Origin: Bacillaceae bacterium
Lineage (GTDB): Bacteria; Bacillota; Bacilli; Bacillales; Alkalibacillaceae
Length of the DNA: 64,000 bases
Direction: 5' to 3'
Assembly (NCBI GenBank): GCA_017656265.1
Contig: JACDOD010000006.1
Location: 103,504-167,503 of the forward strand
In this document: positions 9,756 through 18,129 of the stretch, in pieces
Numbering within the stretch: position 1 is the first letter of the stretch
How the letters are laid out: each line of letters opens with the position of its first letter
Translations under genes and position numbers: made by a program
The notes under the pieces: model-generated
Told to the model about the DNA's origin: nothing
The model's database searches: none
What the model saw: only the letters and a program-made list of their open reading frames with translations

Positions 9756-10583
9756 ATGAAAGAGGAAGGCAAAAAGCCAATCTCCAAAAAATCTTCCTGG
9801 AGGAAAATTTACAGGAAAAAATGGTTTTATCCAGCGGTTTACTTAACATTAGTTGCGATTATTCTTTCAGGTGTCATATGGTATCAGAATCGAGCCGCCG
9901 ATCTTCCGGATGAAGCAAACCAGCCATTAGACACGGGAACAGAAGATAACTCAATGGTATCCAATCCGCTATACAACGATCGTGAGGATGGTGCCATTGC
10001 GGTTATGGAACAGGTGGAACAAGTCAAGATGCCAGTCAAAAATGCGGATGAAACGGAGATTGTAACCAAATTTTATGATTATGATGCACCAAGTGAAGAA
10101 CAGGAACAGGCCCTTATTTTTTACAACAATAAATACTACCAGAGCATGGGAATTGACATTGCATCACAAAATGACCAGCCATTTGACGTAACGGCTTCAC
10201 TAAGCGGAACAGTAACTGATGTCAGAGAAGATCCCTTTTACGGAAAAGTGGTTGAAATCACTCATGACTATGGTGTAACCACCAAATATGCTAGTCTGGG
10301 TGAGGTGCTGGTAGAAACTGGGGCAAAAGTAAAACAGGGAGATGTGATCGGAACCGCTGGAAGAAACCTGTATGGTCAGGCTAACGGAAATGGCGTTCAT
10401 GTTCATTTTGAGCTGAGAAAAGACAATGAGCCATTGAACCCGGAAGAATACTTTAACAAGCCAATCAATGACATTAAACCTTCCAAACAGGAAGAAGAAA
10501 CGGAAACACAAGAACCTGGAGAATCCGATCAGAAAGTAACAAATGAAGAAACAGAATCCTCCATTTCAATGGCAAATATTTAA
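9756..10583 (+). CDS. spoIIQ: Stage II sporulation protein Q, degenerate LytM (M23) domain
   Basis: A 275-residue forespore membrane protein. There is a single transmembrane segment (about residues 22-44, ending VIWYQN), then an intermembrane-space M23/LytM domain and an acidic low-complexity tail. SpoIIQ pairs with SpoIIIAH across the septum to form the forespore-mother cell channel and ratchet. The last metal motif, HVHFELRK, is present, but the first histidine of the HxGxD zinc site is replaced (MGIDIA), so the domain is probably not an active peptidase, as in B. subtilis. ATG 9756 is preferred to the longer 9735 reading: GAGGTG at 9744-9749 lies 6 bases upstream, and the MKEEGKK start resembles known SpoIIQ. 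Confidence 0.9.
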   Translation: MKEEGKKPISKKSSWRKIYRKKWFYPAVYLTLVAIILSGVIWYQNRAADLPDEANQPLDTGTEDNSMVSNPLYNDREDGAIAVMEQVEQVKMPVKNADETEIVTKFYDYDAPSEEQEQALIFYNNKYYQSMGIDIASQNDQPFDVTASLSGTVTDVREDPFYGKVVEITHDYGVTTKYASLGEVLVETGAKVKQGDVIGTAGRNLYGQANGNGVHVHFELRKDNEPLNPEEYFNKPINDIKPSKQEEETETQEPGESDQKVTNEETESSISMANI

Positions 10584-10588
10584 CATGG

Positions 10589-10626
10589 AATCCCGAAACA
10601 TCTTTGATGTTTCGGGATTTTTTTTT
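10589..10626 (+). terminator. Intrinsic terminator of spoIIQ
   Basis: A perfect 14-base stem starting AATCCCGAAAC and closing GTTTCGGGATT, with a three-base TTT loop, is followed by a run of T residues. Confidence 0.93.
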
Positions 10627-10681
10627 CAAAAGTAAACTACTATATACATGCTCATGAAAAATTTCCTCTGGACACCGTAAA

Positions 10682-10703
10682 TGATATTGATTATCATTAT
10701 TAA
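10682..10703 (+). promoter_or_regulatory. Fur box
   Basis: TGATATTGATTATCA at 10682-10696 matches the Bacillus 7-1-7 Fur operator TGATAATnATTATCA at all but one position, and further ATTATT sequence extends the 19-bp form. It lies 34 bases before the start of a siderophore-binding protein gene, the expected place for iron repression of the uptake operon. Confidence 0.85.
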
Positions 10704-10736
10704 TGTGATAAATGAAGCAGCTAGGAGGAAGGGAAT

Positions 10737-11681
10737 ATGAGAAAATTTGTATTTATCAGCATTATGACCATTCTGCTCATGACTATTGCCGCTTGCGGAC
10801 AGGCAGGGAACAGCAGTGAGGCAGAAAAGAAAAAAGATGGCGATGATTCAGGAATTGTCATAGAACATGAAATGGGAAAAACCAATATACCAGAAGCTCC
10901 ACAGAAAATTGTAGCTCTTGAGTTCTCCTTTGTGGATGCATTAGCTTCCCTTGATATATCACCGATAGGTATTGCAGATGATAATGATGAAAGCCGAATT
11001 ATTGAACCGATTCGCGAAAAAATTGGAGATTATACATCAGTCGGAACAAGAAAACAGCCAAGTCTTGAGATAATCAGCTCTTTGCAACCTGATCTCATTA
11101 TTGCAGACCTTCAGCGCCATAAAGAAATCTATCAGGACCTGTCTGAAATTGCACCGACGATTGTGATAAACTCTTTAGGTGCGGACTATGACGGAATTGT
11201 ATCAGGCTTTATCACCATAGCAGAAGCGGTAGGTCAGAAAGAAAAAGGACAGCAAGTATTGAATGAACATAAACAGCGTATGGAAGAGATTCGAGCTTTA
11301 GTACCGGAAGATGAAAACAGAACCGTACTTCCTGCTGTAGTTGCAAGCAGTGGATTCTTCGCTCATAACTATGCATCTTATACTGGATCTTTGCTGGAGT
11401 CTATTGGACTAAAAAATGCCATGCAAACAGGTGATGAGCGATATAACAAGATTAACCTGGAGCAGCTGATTGAATTAAACCCGGATATTATTTTCAATAT
11501 GCAGGCAGGGGAAGCGACAATACTGGATGAGTGGAAAGACAATCCACTATGGGAAGAAATTGAAGCGGTAAAGACAGATTCGATTTACCGGGTTGACCGA
11601 AATATGTGGTCCCGTTTTAGAGGTCTGATTTCTTCTGAAAAAATACTTGAAGATGCTGTTGAACTGTTGTATAACCAGTGA
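10737..11681 (+). CDS. Iron-siderophore ABC transporter substrate-binding lipoprotein (FecB/YfiY-like)
   Basis: A 314-residue exported lipoprotein: signal peptide with lipobox TIAAC (Cys20), acidic linker, then a class III periplasmic-binding fold. Typical features are PQKIVALEFSFVDALASLDISPIGIAD near the N-terminal lobe, SLQPDLIIAD, and the C-terminal WSRFRGLISSEKILEDAV. It should capture a ferric siderophore, probably a hydroxamate or citrate type as for the YfiY group, and hand it to the two permeases encoded next. A Fur box precedes it, and a hairpin at 11688-11709 separates it from the permeases. The substrate itself is inferred. Confidence 0.88.
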   Translation: MRKFVFISIMTILLMTIAACGQAGNSSEAEKKKDGDDSGIVIEHEMGKTNIPEAPQKIVALEFSFVDALASLDISPIGIADDNDESRIIEPIREKIGDYTSVGTRKQPSLEIISSLQPDLIIADLQRHKEIYQDLSEIAPTIVINSLGADYDGIVSGFITIAEAVGQKEKGQQVLNEHKQRMEEIRALVPEDENRTVLPAVVASSGFFAHNYASYTGSLLESIGLKNAMQTGDERYNKINLEQLIELNPDIIFNMQAGEATILDEWKDNPLWEEIEAVKTDSIYRVDRNMWSRFRGLISSEKILEDAVELLYNQ

Positions 11682-11687
11682 GAAGAA

Positions 11688-11709
11688 GCGGAGTATTTTT
11701 CCTCCGCTC
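11688..11709 (+). terminator. Hairpin between binding protein and permeases (possible attenuator)
   Basis: The stem AGCGGAG / CTCCGCT with an 8-base loop lies 7 bases after the binding-protein stop and is followed by a short pyrimidine run, CTTTCC. A weak terminator here would give more binding protein than permease, a common arrangement in uptake operons. Confidence 0.6.
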
Positions 11710-11744
11710 TTTCCGTTCAATCAGCCATCAGGATGTGATCAGTT

Positions 11745-12758
11745 ATGGATGCTAGACCCGAAATAGCAGAAATAAAACGAAAATCTGTTCATTTTTTAGG
11801 AGTTTATATAATAGGATTATTTTTATTATTTTTAAGCCTGGTAGCCAGCATCAGCGTGGGTGCCTTTAAAATTGACTGGATGGCGATGATTGGCTCAATG
11901 GCTTATATGCAGGAATCACGGGAATGGTTAATCATACAGAATATACGGCTTCCCAGGGCTATTGCTGGAGTCATGGTTGGTGCCAATCTAGCTATTGCAG
12001 GTGCGATTATGCAAGCAATCACTAGAAATCCCCTGGCATCCCCGCAGATTTTTGGGATCAATGCCGGGGCTTCCCTGGTACTTGTAATCATGGCGGTACT
12101 ATACCCAATTTATACTCAGTCAGCCATGATGATGTTTGCGTTTTTAGGTGCTGCATTAGGAGGTCTGCTTGTATACTATATGGCCTCCGGTGGCGGCATG
12201 ACACCGGTGAAGCTTGCTCTTGCGGGTATTACGATCCATCTTTTTTTGTCCGCAATTATTGAGAGTATTATCATCTTTCACGAACATTCTACTGAGGATA
12301 TATTATTCTGGCTCGTTGGTGCCATTGATGGGGCTGGATGGAATCATGTTGTTATGCTGGCACCGTGGTTTATAGTTGGAGGAATTGGCGCCTGGGCTCT
12401 GTCCAGATCTCTGACTATATTATCCCTCGGGGAAGAAGTAGCAAGAGGGCTTGGACAAAAAATTACTTTTATCCGCATCATATCGGTTGTACTCGTAATC
12501 ATGCTGGCGGGATCAGCGGTGGCAGTGGCAGGACCAATTGGATTTATTGGATTAATCATCCCTCATATTTCACGAAAGCTGGTAGGATCGAATTATCTTC
12601 ATATTATACCTTGTTCTGCTATTTTAGGAGCCTTCTTGCTGGTGGCCTCTGATGTACTGTCAAGGTTTATTTCATTTCCTTCCGAATCGCCTGTAGGAAT
12701 TGTTACGGCGTTAATTGGAGGGCCGTTCTTTTTGTATTTGGCTCGAAAAAAAGGGTAG
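11745..12758 (+). CDS. FecCD-family iron-siderophore permease 1 (YfiZ-like)
   Basis: A 337-residue permease with about ten membrane helices, of the BtuC/FecCD family. Family motifs include NIRLPRAIAGVMVGANLAIAGAIMQ near residues 66-90, NPLASPQIFGINAGAS, the cytoplasmic coupling region LSLGEEVARGLG, and GPIGFIGLIIPHISR. It should form half of the membrane channel with the permease encoded directly after it. The ribosome site is weak (AGGATGTGATC), compatible with coupling to upstream expression. Confidence 0.92.
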   Translation: MDARPEIAEIKRKSVHFLGVYIIGLFLLFLSLVASISVGAFKIDWMAMIGSMAYMQESREWLIIQNIRLPRAIAGVMVGANLAIAGAIMQAITRNPLASPQIFGINAGASLVLVIMAVLYPIYTQSAMMMFAFLGAALGGLLVYYMASGGGMTPVKLALAGITIHLFLSAIIESIIIFHEHSTEDILFWLVGAIDGAGWNHVVMLAPWFIVGGIGAWALSRSLTILSLGEEVARGLGQKITFIRIISVVLVIMLAGSAVAVAGPIGFIGLIIPHISRKLVGSNYLHIIPCSAILGAFLLVASDVLSRFISFPSESPVGIVTALIGGPFFLYLARKKG

Positions 12759-12767
12759 GTGTTTTTA

Positions 12768-13757
12768 ATGGTGAGAAGATTGCAGGGGATATGGATAGCT
12801 CTTTTTTTAATGATGACTTTGATCGCTGCCCTGTTAATGACAGGAATTGGAGCAGTTATGATGACTCCAGCCGATATTTTTTCTTTCCTGACTGGTGCAG
12901 ATCAGGGGAGCAATGAATTTATACTGCAAAACTACCGTTTTCCAAGGATGGTCATGGCGATTTTGATTGGGGCCAGCCTGGGTGTTTCAGGAGCTATCTT
13001 ACAGGGAGTCATCCGTAACCCCCTTGCTTCACCAGATGTGATTGGCATTACCAAAGGAGCTGGCCTTGCTGCTGCCATCGTGATTATCTTATTTCCCAAA
13101 TCTCCAGTCATTGTTCTCCCCCTTGCGGCATTTGGCGGAGCGATTGTGGTTGCGCTGCTTTTATATTTATTTGCTTATAAGAAAGGTGTAAAACCATCTA
13201 CCTTAGCCCTTTCAGGAATTGCTATTGGTGCTATATGTCAGGCAGGGATTCAGTATTTAATGGTAAAGTTTCCGGTTGAAGTTAATGCTGCTCTTGTGTG
13301 GTTAACAGGAAGTTTGTGGGGGAGCAACTGGGATGATATCGTATTGATTTTACCTGTTTTGCTCATTTTCCTGCCTATTAGCTTTTTTTTAACCGTGAAG
13401 CTGGATGTCCTTTCCCTCGGAGACGATGTAGCTGAGGGGCTCGGCATTCACCTTCAGTTGACTAGAGTAGTTTTATTGCTGGTATCGGTTGTATTAACTG
13501 CGGCATCAGTTGCAGTTGTAGGCTCCATGGGGTTTGTAGGATTAATCGCTCCACATATGGCCAGGCAAGTATTTGGCCCACAGCATAAATATTTATTGCC
13601 TGCTTCCGCGATCTTTGGCATTGTCATTATCACAGCAGCAGATGCACTTGGAAGAGGAATAGCCCCTCCGGTTGAAGTGCCTGCTGGAATTTTCACAGCT
13701 ATCATCGGTGCCCCTTATTTTTTATATTTGCTGCGAAAAATGCAGACATCTCGGTGA
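12768..13757 (+). CDS. FecCD-family iron-siderophore permease 2 (YfhA-like)
   Basis: A 329-residue FecCD permease, partner of the preceding one. Motifs are NYRFPRMVMAILIGASLGVSG, NPLASPDVIGITKGAG, LSLGDDVAEGLGIHL and GSMGFVGLIAPHMAR. A GTG at 12759 would extend the frame by three codons, but GGGTAGGTG at 12752-12760 is placed for the ATG at 12768. No ATP-binding gene follows, so the pair must use an ATPase encoded elsewhere, as the B. subtilis YfiYZ-YfhA system uses YusV. Confidence 0.92.
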   Translation: MVRRLQGIWIALFLMMTLIAALLMTGIGAVMMTPADIFSFLTGADQGSNEFILQNYRFPRMVMAILIGASLGVSGAILQGVIRNPLASPDVIGITKGAGLAAAIVIILFPKSPVIVLPLAAFGGAIVVALLLYLFAYKKGVKPSTLALSGIAIGAICQAGIQYLMVKFPVEVNAALVWLTGSLWGSNWDDIVLILPVLLIFLPISFFLTVKLDVLSLGDDVAEGLGIHLQLTRVVLLLVSVVLTAASVAVVGSMGFVGLIAPHMARQVFGPQHKYLLPASAIFGIVIITAADALGRGIAPPVEVPAGIFTAIIGAPYFLYLLRKMQTSR

Positions 13758-14081
13758 AAACCTCCCTTCAATACTGTTCTCATTAAGGGGCTGGATCATC
13801 CTGGCCCCATGTCCCTCTTTTCTGCTCAAATAAAGACATACGACTGGCATTGGAAGATATTTAATAGGTAGAGCCTCGGATTCGTCCGATCGAAATGACG
13901 TTAAGGCTTTTTCTTCTAAAGTTCCCCAACATTTATCCGTGGAAGACAGAATACATGTCGTATCTTTAATAAATTAAAACCCAATTAACCCCTTGTCCCC
14001 CTTGAATTTTAAGCATATTCCCCAAAAAAAATTAATAAAATTATACAAATCAAGCTTTAAGGAAAGGTTTGAGGTGAGAAA
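13758..14081. other. Gene-free spacer between siderophore operon and usd-spoIIID
   Basis: I see no coding frame here. A possible weak hairpin, GGGGC / GCCCC around 13791-13814, may end the siderophore transcript. Roughly 60 bases before usd the sequence is AT-rich and presumably carries the promoter of usd-spoIIID. A GCATATT at 14013-14019 and TATACAAAT near 14042 resemble sigma-E elements, but their spacing (22) is too long to call. Confidence 0.5.
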
Positions 14082-14204
14082 GTGTGGTTTGTTGCTGAAA
14101 GCATAAAAGAAGCTATTCCAATTGAACATCATCTATTGATTTCTGCCAATTTCCCAGGGATCATCACCACGTCTCATTTCACACCTTTGCGATATCCAAC
14201 TTAG
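14082..14204 (+). CDS. usd: Short translated leader upstream of spoIIID (Usd-like, 40 codons)
   Basis: A GTG-initiated frame of 40 codons (VWFVAESIKEAIPIEHHLLI..., ending RYPT) sits directly before spoIIID, with GAGGTGAG at 14071-14078 as ribosome site. In B. subtilis the small usd gene (about 36 codons) occupies this place, and its translation is needed for spoIIID translation. The size, position and overlap of its stop codon with the spoIIID ribosome site fit that role. I identify it by position and mechanism; I cannot align it. Its distal codons include the strand CACCACGTCTC (14165-14175) that can pair with the spoIIID ribosome site. Confidence 0.75.
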   Translation: MWFVAESIKEAIPIEHHLLISANFPGIITTSHFTPLRYPT

Positions 14205-14218
14205 GGAGGCGAGTGGTG
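14165..14218 (+). promoter_or_regulatory. Hairpin sequestering the spoIIID ribosome site and start
   Basis: Bases 14165-14175 (CACCACGTCTC) can pair with 14206-14218 (GAGGCGAGTGGTG), giving 11 pairs including one G-U, with a two-base bulge. The paired 3' strand holds most of the GGGAGGCG Shine-Dalgarno site and the first base of the GTG start. The loop includes the end of usd, so ribosomes terminating at 14204 would open the stem. Confidence 0.65.
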
Positions 14219-14487
14219 TGCACGATTACATCAAAGAACGCACAATCAAGATTGGGAAATATATCGTGGAGACGAGGAAGACGGTGAGGGTCATTGCAAA
14301 AGAATTTGGCGTTTCCAAAAGCACCGTCCACAAAGACCTGACCGAACGGCTGCCGGAGATTAATCCTGAACTGGCAAAGGAAGTCAAGAAAATTCTCGAA
14401 TATCATAAGTCAATTCGTCATCTGCGTGGCGGAGAAGCAACGAAGCGAAAGTACCGAGAGCGTTCTGCTACAAAAGCTGGCTCATAA
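14218..14487 (+). CDS. spoIIID: Sporulation transcriptional regulator SpoIIID
   Basis: An 89-residue DNA-binding protein of the mother-cell sporulation programme, activating and repressing many sigma-E genes and sigK. The sequence HDYIKERTIKIGKYIVETRKTVRVIAKEFGVSKSTVHKDLTERLP contains the helix-turn-helix (about residues 23-42) and is almost invariant in the family. A basic C-terminal tail (GGEATKRKYRERSATKAGS) follows. The start is GTG, with GGGAGGCG upstream, overlapping the usd stop. mbl lies 221 bases downstream, as in Bacillus. Confidence 0.96.
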   Translation: MHDYIKERTIKIGKYIVETRKTVRVIAKEFGVSKSTVHKDLTERLPEINPELAKEVKKILEYHKSIRHLRGGEATKRKYRERSATKAGS

Positions 14488-14708
14488 TCTATTGAACAGA
14501 CATGTTGACAGAAAGTGAAACCTGCCTGTATAGCAATCTCTTATAAAAAAGCATAAAAATTCCTCTTTTACAAATTATAAGAAAATAAAGAGCTTTTTTT
14601 CAAAACAAAGAGACGTACTCATCCAATTTATGATAAAATATTAGAATAGATATATTATGTTCTGTGATATATGTCGAAGTATGATATGGCAGGGAGGATC
14701 AATGATAA

Positions 14709-15713
14709 ATGTTTGCTAGGGATATTGGCATTGATTTAGGTACAGCAAATGTTTTGATTCATGTAAAAGGAAAGGGCATTGTATTAAACGAGCCATCGGT
14801 TGTTGCAATGGATCGAAATACAAATAAAGTCCTGGAAGTAGGGCATGCAGCACGCCGCATGGTCGGACGGACACCGGGCAACATTGAAGCCATTCGGCCG
14901 CTTAAAGACGGTGTAATCGCTGATTTTGATGTTACCGAAGCTATGTTAAAGCATTTCATTAAAAAAATCAATGTGCGGGGCTTCTTATCGAAACCGCGTA
15001 TTCTGGTATGCTGCCCGACGAATATAACAAAAGTAGAACAGAAAGCCATTAAAGAAGCAGCGGAGAAAAGCGGAGGCAAGCCGGTTTACCTGGAAGAAGA
15101 ACCAAAAGTAGCTGCTATCGGTGCTGGAATGGATATTTTTCAGCCAAGCGGAAATATGGTGGTTGATATAGGCGGTGGGACAACCGATGTGGCTGTGTTG
15201 TCAATGGGAGATATCGTCACCGCCTCTTCCATTAAGCTCGCTGGGGACAAGTTTGATCAGGAGATTTTGCAGTACATAAAAAGAAAATATAAGCTCCTCA
15301 TCGGTGACCGGACAGCGGAAGACATCAAGATTAACGTGGCTACTGTCTTCCCGGGTGAGCGTCAGGCAGAAATGGATATTCGCGGACGTGACATGGTATC
15401 CGGTCTTCCACGCACCATTACAGTAAAATCAGAGGAAATTCATGAGGCGCTGAAGGAATCAGTATCCGTTATTGTACAGGCAGCCAAATCTGTACTGGAG
15501 CGTACACCGCCAGAGCTTTCAGCTGACATTATTGACAGAGGCGTGATTTTAACAGGCGGTGGTGCACTGCTGAACGGACTGGACAAGCTGCTGGCAGAAG
15601 AGCTCAAAGTACCGGTTTTAATTGCCGAAGAACCAATGAACTGTGTCGCAAAAGGAACCGGCATTATGCTTGAAAATATCGATAAAGTTTCGAAAAAGAA
15701 AATGGTCAAATAG
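14709..15713 (+). CDS. mbl: MreB-like rod-shape protein Mbl
   Basis: A 334-residue actin-family protein that polymerises beneath the membrane and directs the elongasome. The phosphate-1 loop IGIDLGTANVLIHVKGKGIVLNEPSVVA, the phosphate-2 motif VVDIGGGTTDVAVLSMGD and the adenosine motif VILTGGGALLNGLD are all present. The position directly after spoIIID and before flhO identifies it as Mbl and not MreB or MreBH. GGGAGGA at 14692-14698 serves as ribosome site; an earlier ATG at 14702 opens a frame that stops after four codons. The length is normal. Confidence 0.95.
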   Translation: MFARDIGIDLGTANVLIHVKGKGIVLNEPSVVAMDRNTNKVLEVGHAARRMVGRTPGNIEAIRPLKDGVIADFDVTEAMLKHFIKKINVRGFLSKPRILVCCPTNITKVEQKAIKEAAEKSGGKPVYLEEEPKVAAIGAGMDIFQPSGNMVVDIGGGTTDVAVLSMGDIVTASSIKLAGDKFDQEILQYIKRKYKLLIGDRTAEDIKINVATVFPGERQAEMDIRGRDMVSGLPRTITVKSEEIHEALKESVSVIVQAAKSVLERTPPELSADIIDRGVILTGGGALLNGLDKLLAEELKVPVLIAEEPMNCVAKGTGIMLENIDKVSKKKMVK

Positions 15714-15725
15714 GAGGTAACCGCT

Positions 15726-16913
15726 TTGTTACGTGGATACTATACGGCCGCATCCGGCATGATTTCTCAGCAGCGCAGGCAGGAAGTGCTGTCAAATAAC
15801 ATGGCTAATATGCTGACTCCGGGCTATAAGGCTGAACAGACCACACTAAGGGCCTTTCCTGAAATGCTGATGGAGCGGATGGGATCCCAGAAGCTTCCGT
15901 CAAAAAATGGCGGGCATATCCCATTGAATGCCAGAATCGGTTCCTTAAATACTGGGGTATATATTCATGAGACCCTGCCCGATTTTACCCAGGGCAGCTT
16001 GAATGAGACCGGTTTTGCAACGGATCTGGCCATTGTGAACGGCGAGCTTCCAGATGAAAATGGCTATTTATTTTTTACCGTTCAAAACGAGAACGGCGAA
16101 GTACGGTATACGAGAAATGGAAATTTTACTGTAGACAGCGAAGGCTTTCTTGTGACAGGACAGGGTCACTATGTTCTTGATGAAAACGGAGACCCTATTC
16201 AGACGTCCAGTGAAGAATTTACGGTGGATGCCAGCGGAGCCATCCAGTTAGAAGAAGGGCCAGTCAATATAGGCATAGCCTATTACATGGACAAGAGCAA
16301 CTTTGTGAATGAAGGGAACAGTTTGTATCGTTTTAAACCAGATGCGCCTCTACATGCACGTTCCCAGAACATTCCATTCCAGGTTGAACAGAACGGAAAC
16401 AATCTTGTGATTGAAAATGGCGACCTGCCGGATGAAAATGGAGCGTTATTTTTCGCCCTGCAAAATGAAGACGGGGACGTTCAATATACCCAGAATGCGA
16501 ATTTTGTTGTCAATGAGGATGGATTTTTGACAAACGGCGAAGGATTTTTTGTGCTGAGTGAAAATGGCGGGCGCATTCAGGCGAACGGGGGCTTTGCCGT
16601 GGATGAGAATGGCGTCCTTCAATCTGGCGGAGACGAAATTAGGATGGCGGTCGTCTATCATCAGAACACCAATGAACTGGAACAGAACGGAGCATACTGG
16701 CAAAACAGGGAACCGGTCAATGCCAGAGCTGAAGGTGAAGAAGTCCCATTCCAAATTAAACAGGGATTTCTAGAACAGTCCAATGTTGACCCGCAGCAAA
16801 CCATGACCGAAATGATGCGCACCTACCGATTATTCGAAATGAATCAGCAGGTGCTGAAAGCTTATGACAAGAGCATGGATCTTGCAGTGAACCGCATTGC
16901 TCAGCTTCGCTAA
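15726..16913 (+). CDS. flhO: Flagellar basal-body rod/hook protein FlhO with internal duplication
   Basis: A 395-residue flagellar axial protein. It has the N-terminal rod motif (MLRGYYTAASGMISQQRRQEVLSNNMAN, ending with TPGYKAEQTT) and the C-terminal DUF1078-like helix (LEQSNVDPQQTMTEMMRTYRLFEMNQQVLKAYD). B. subtilis FlhO is only about 270 residues. The excess is explained by a tandem duplication: residues 107-222 and 232-346 are related, each beginning ELPDENG / DLPDENG and ending IPFQV / VPFQI. The start is TTG with AGGAGG at 15712-15717, overlapping the mbl stop. It is probably transcribed with flhP. Confidence 0.9.
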   Translation: MLRGYYTAASGMISQQRRQEVLSNNMANMLTPGYKAEQTTLRAFPEMLMERMGSQKLPSKNGGHIPLNARIGSLNTGVYIHETLPDFTQGSLNETGFATDLAIVNGELPDENGYLFFTVQNENGEVRYTRNGNFTVDSEGFLVTGQGHYVLDENGDPIQTSSEEFTVDASGAIQLEEGPVNIGIAYYMDKSNFVNEGNSLYRFKPDAPLHARSQNIPFQVEQNGNNLVIENGDLPDENGALFFALQNEDGDVQYTQNANFVVNEDGFLTNGEGFFVLSENGGRIQANGGFAVDENGVLQSGGDEIRMAVVYHQNTNELEQNGAYWQNREPVNARAEGEEVPFQIKQGFLEQSNVDPQQTMTEMMRTYRLFEMNQQVLKAYDKSMDLAVNRIAQLR

Positions 16914-16929
16914 CAGGAGGTAAATGGCT

Positions 16930-17757
16930 ATGATAAATATGTATCAGTCGGCTGTAACCATGGGACAGCTGCAAAAAAAATTAGATATGATCAGCCATGA
17001 TGTTGCCAATACCCAGACACCGGGATACAAATCCAAAAGCGTAAATTTTTCCTCTCTCCTTATTCGCGAGCTTGATTCTCTGGCGGGAGATGTACCGGGG
17101 AACCGCGGCCGAACCGCACCATATGATATCCGTGTAGGTTCTGGTGCTGGACTGGGACATACCAATATGAATATGAAACAGGGAGCGCTGCTGACGACGA
17201 ATCGTCCCCTGGATGTGGCGATTTTGGCTGAAAACCAGTTTTTCCAAATTCAGGTGACGCAAAATGGCGAGACCGAAACCCGTTATACGAAAGCGGGGAA
17301 CTTTTATCTTCAGCCGATCAATGAAGAAGAGATGATGCTGGTAACCAGTGAGGGACACCCTGTATTGGGCCAGGATGGATCGATTATGATTCCGCGCAAT
17401 GTGGATTCTGTCCGAATCCAGGACGATGGAGCCATTCTAGTAAGCATACAGGGAGAGACCAATGAAGCTGACCGACTGGCCCTGGCTGCCATTGATCAGC
17501 CCCGAACCCTTGAAGCAGCCGGTTCAAATACGTTTCGCTTTCCACCGGAAGACGAACTTGGGGTTAATCCATTAGATCTTGTCAATGAAGTAGCACGGGG
17601 AGATGCTGCCTTAAAATCTGGTGCTCTGGAGGCTTCTAATGTTAATATAGGAGAAGAGTTGACAGAGATGCTTCAAGTGCAGAGAGCTTATCAATTTAAT
17701 GCCCGATCCATAACCATTGGCGATCAAATGATGGGATTAATTGGTAAATTACGCTAA
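16930..17757 (+). CDS. flhP: Flagellar basal-body rod/hook protein FlhP
   Basis: A 275-residue flagellar rod/hook-family protein. The N-terminal coiled motif MGQLQKKLDMISHDVANTQTPGYKSKSVNFSSLL and the C-terminal LEASNVNIGEELTEMLQVQRAYQFNARSITIGDQMM are characteristic of FlgG/FlgF-type axial proteins. The beta domain between shows one copy of the module duplicated in FlhO. An upstream ATG at 16924 is only 3 bases from AGGAGG (16915-16920), whereas 16930 is 9 bases away, so 16930 is chosen. It sits 16 bases after flhO, as in Bacillus. Confidence 0.92.
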   Translation: MINMYQSAVTMGQLQKKLDMISHDVANTQTPGYKSKSVNFSSLLIRELDSLAGDVPGNRGRTAPYDIRVGSGAGLGHTNMNMKQGALLTTNRPLDVAILAENQFFQIQVTQNGETETRYTKAGNFYLQPINEEEMMLVTSEGHPVLGQDGSIMIPRNVDSVRIQDDGAILVSIQGETNEADRLALAAIDQPRTLEAAGSNTFRFPPEDELGVNPLDLVNEVARGDAALKSGALEASNVNIGEELTEMLQVQRAYQFNARSITIGDQMMGLIGKLR

Positions 17758-17790
17758 TCATCATGATGAAGACAAAAGGAGTTAACGGTT

Positions 17791-18117
17791 ATGCCTACTA
17801 ATGAGATGAATAAAGGATCCTCATCAAGGCGGGCTGCACGCCGAAGCCAGAGAAGGGAACGCCAGGAATTGAGGGCATCAAGGCGTGAAAAAAGGATTGC
17901 AGCCAAAAAAGCGGACATTCAGGAACGCCGCCAAAAGATAAGAAAGCGGCTTATTCCAATCTGGCTGCGTCTTATTTTAGTGGCCCTCTTCTGTTTTGGT
18001 GCCTTGATTGCCGGTCTCATGTTCGGTTATGGGGTGATCGGCGAAGGAGAACCTGCTGATGCACTGGACAAATCAACATGGCAGCACATCATTGACATTG
18101 TGACAAAACAGAAATAG
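17791..18117 (+). CDS. EpuA-like single-pass membrane protein (annotated as RNA polymerase beta-associated)
   Basis: A 108-residue protein with a very basic cytoplasmic N-terminus (about residues 10-52, rich in Arg and Lys), one transmembrane segment (about 56-80, LILVALFCFGALIAGLMFGYGVIG), and a short extracellular tail ending LDKSTWQHIIDIVTKQK. This layout matches the PF11772 (EpuA) family, often labelled a DNA-directed RNA polymerase beta subunit although it is only a small membrane protein of unknown role. A position just before fabZ is common for it in Bacillaceae. Confidence 0.75.
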   Translation: MPTNEMNKGSSSRRAARRSQRRERQELRASRREKRIAAKKADIQERRQKIRKRLIPIWLRLILVALFCFGALIAGLMFGYGVIGEGEPADALDKSTWQHIIDIVTKQK

Positions 18118-18129
18118 GAGGAGACGGAT

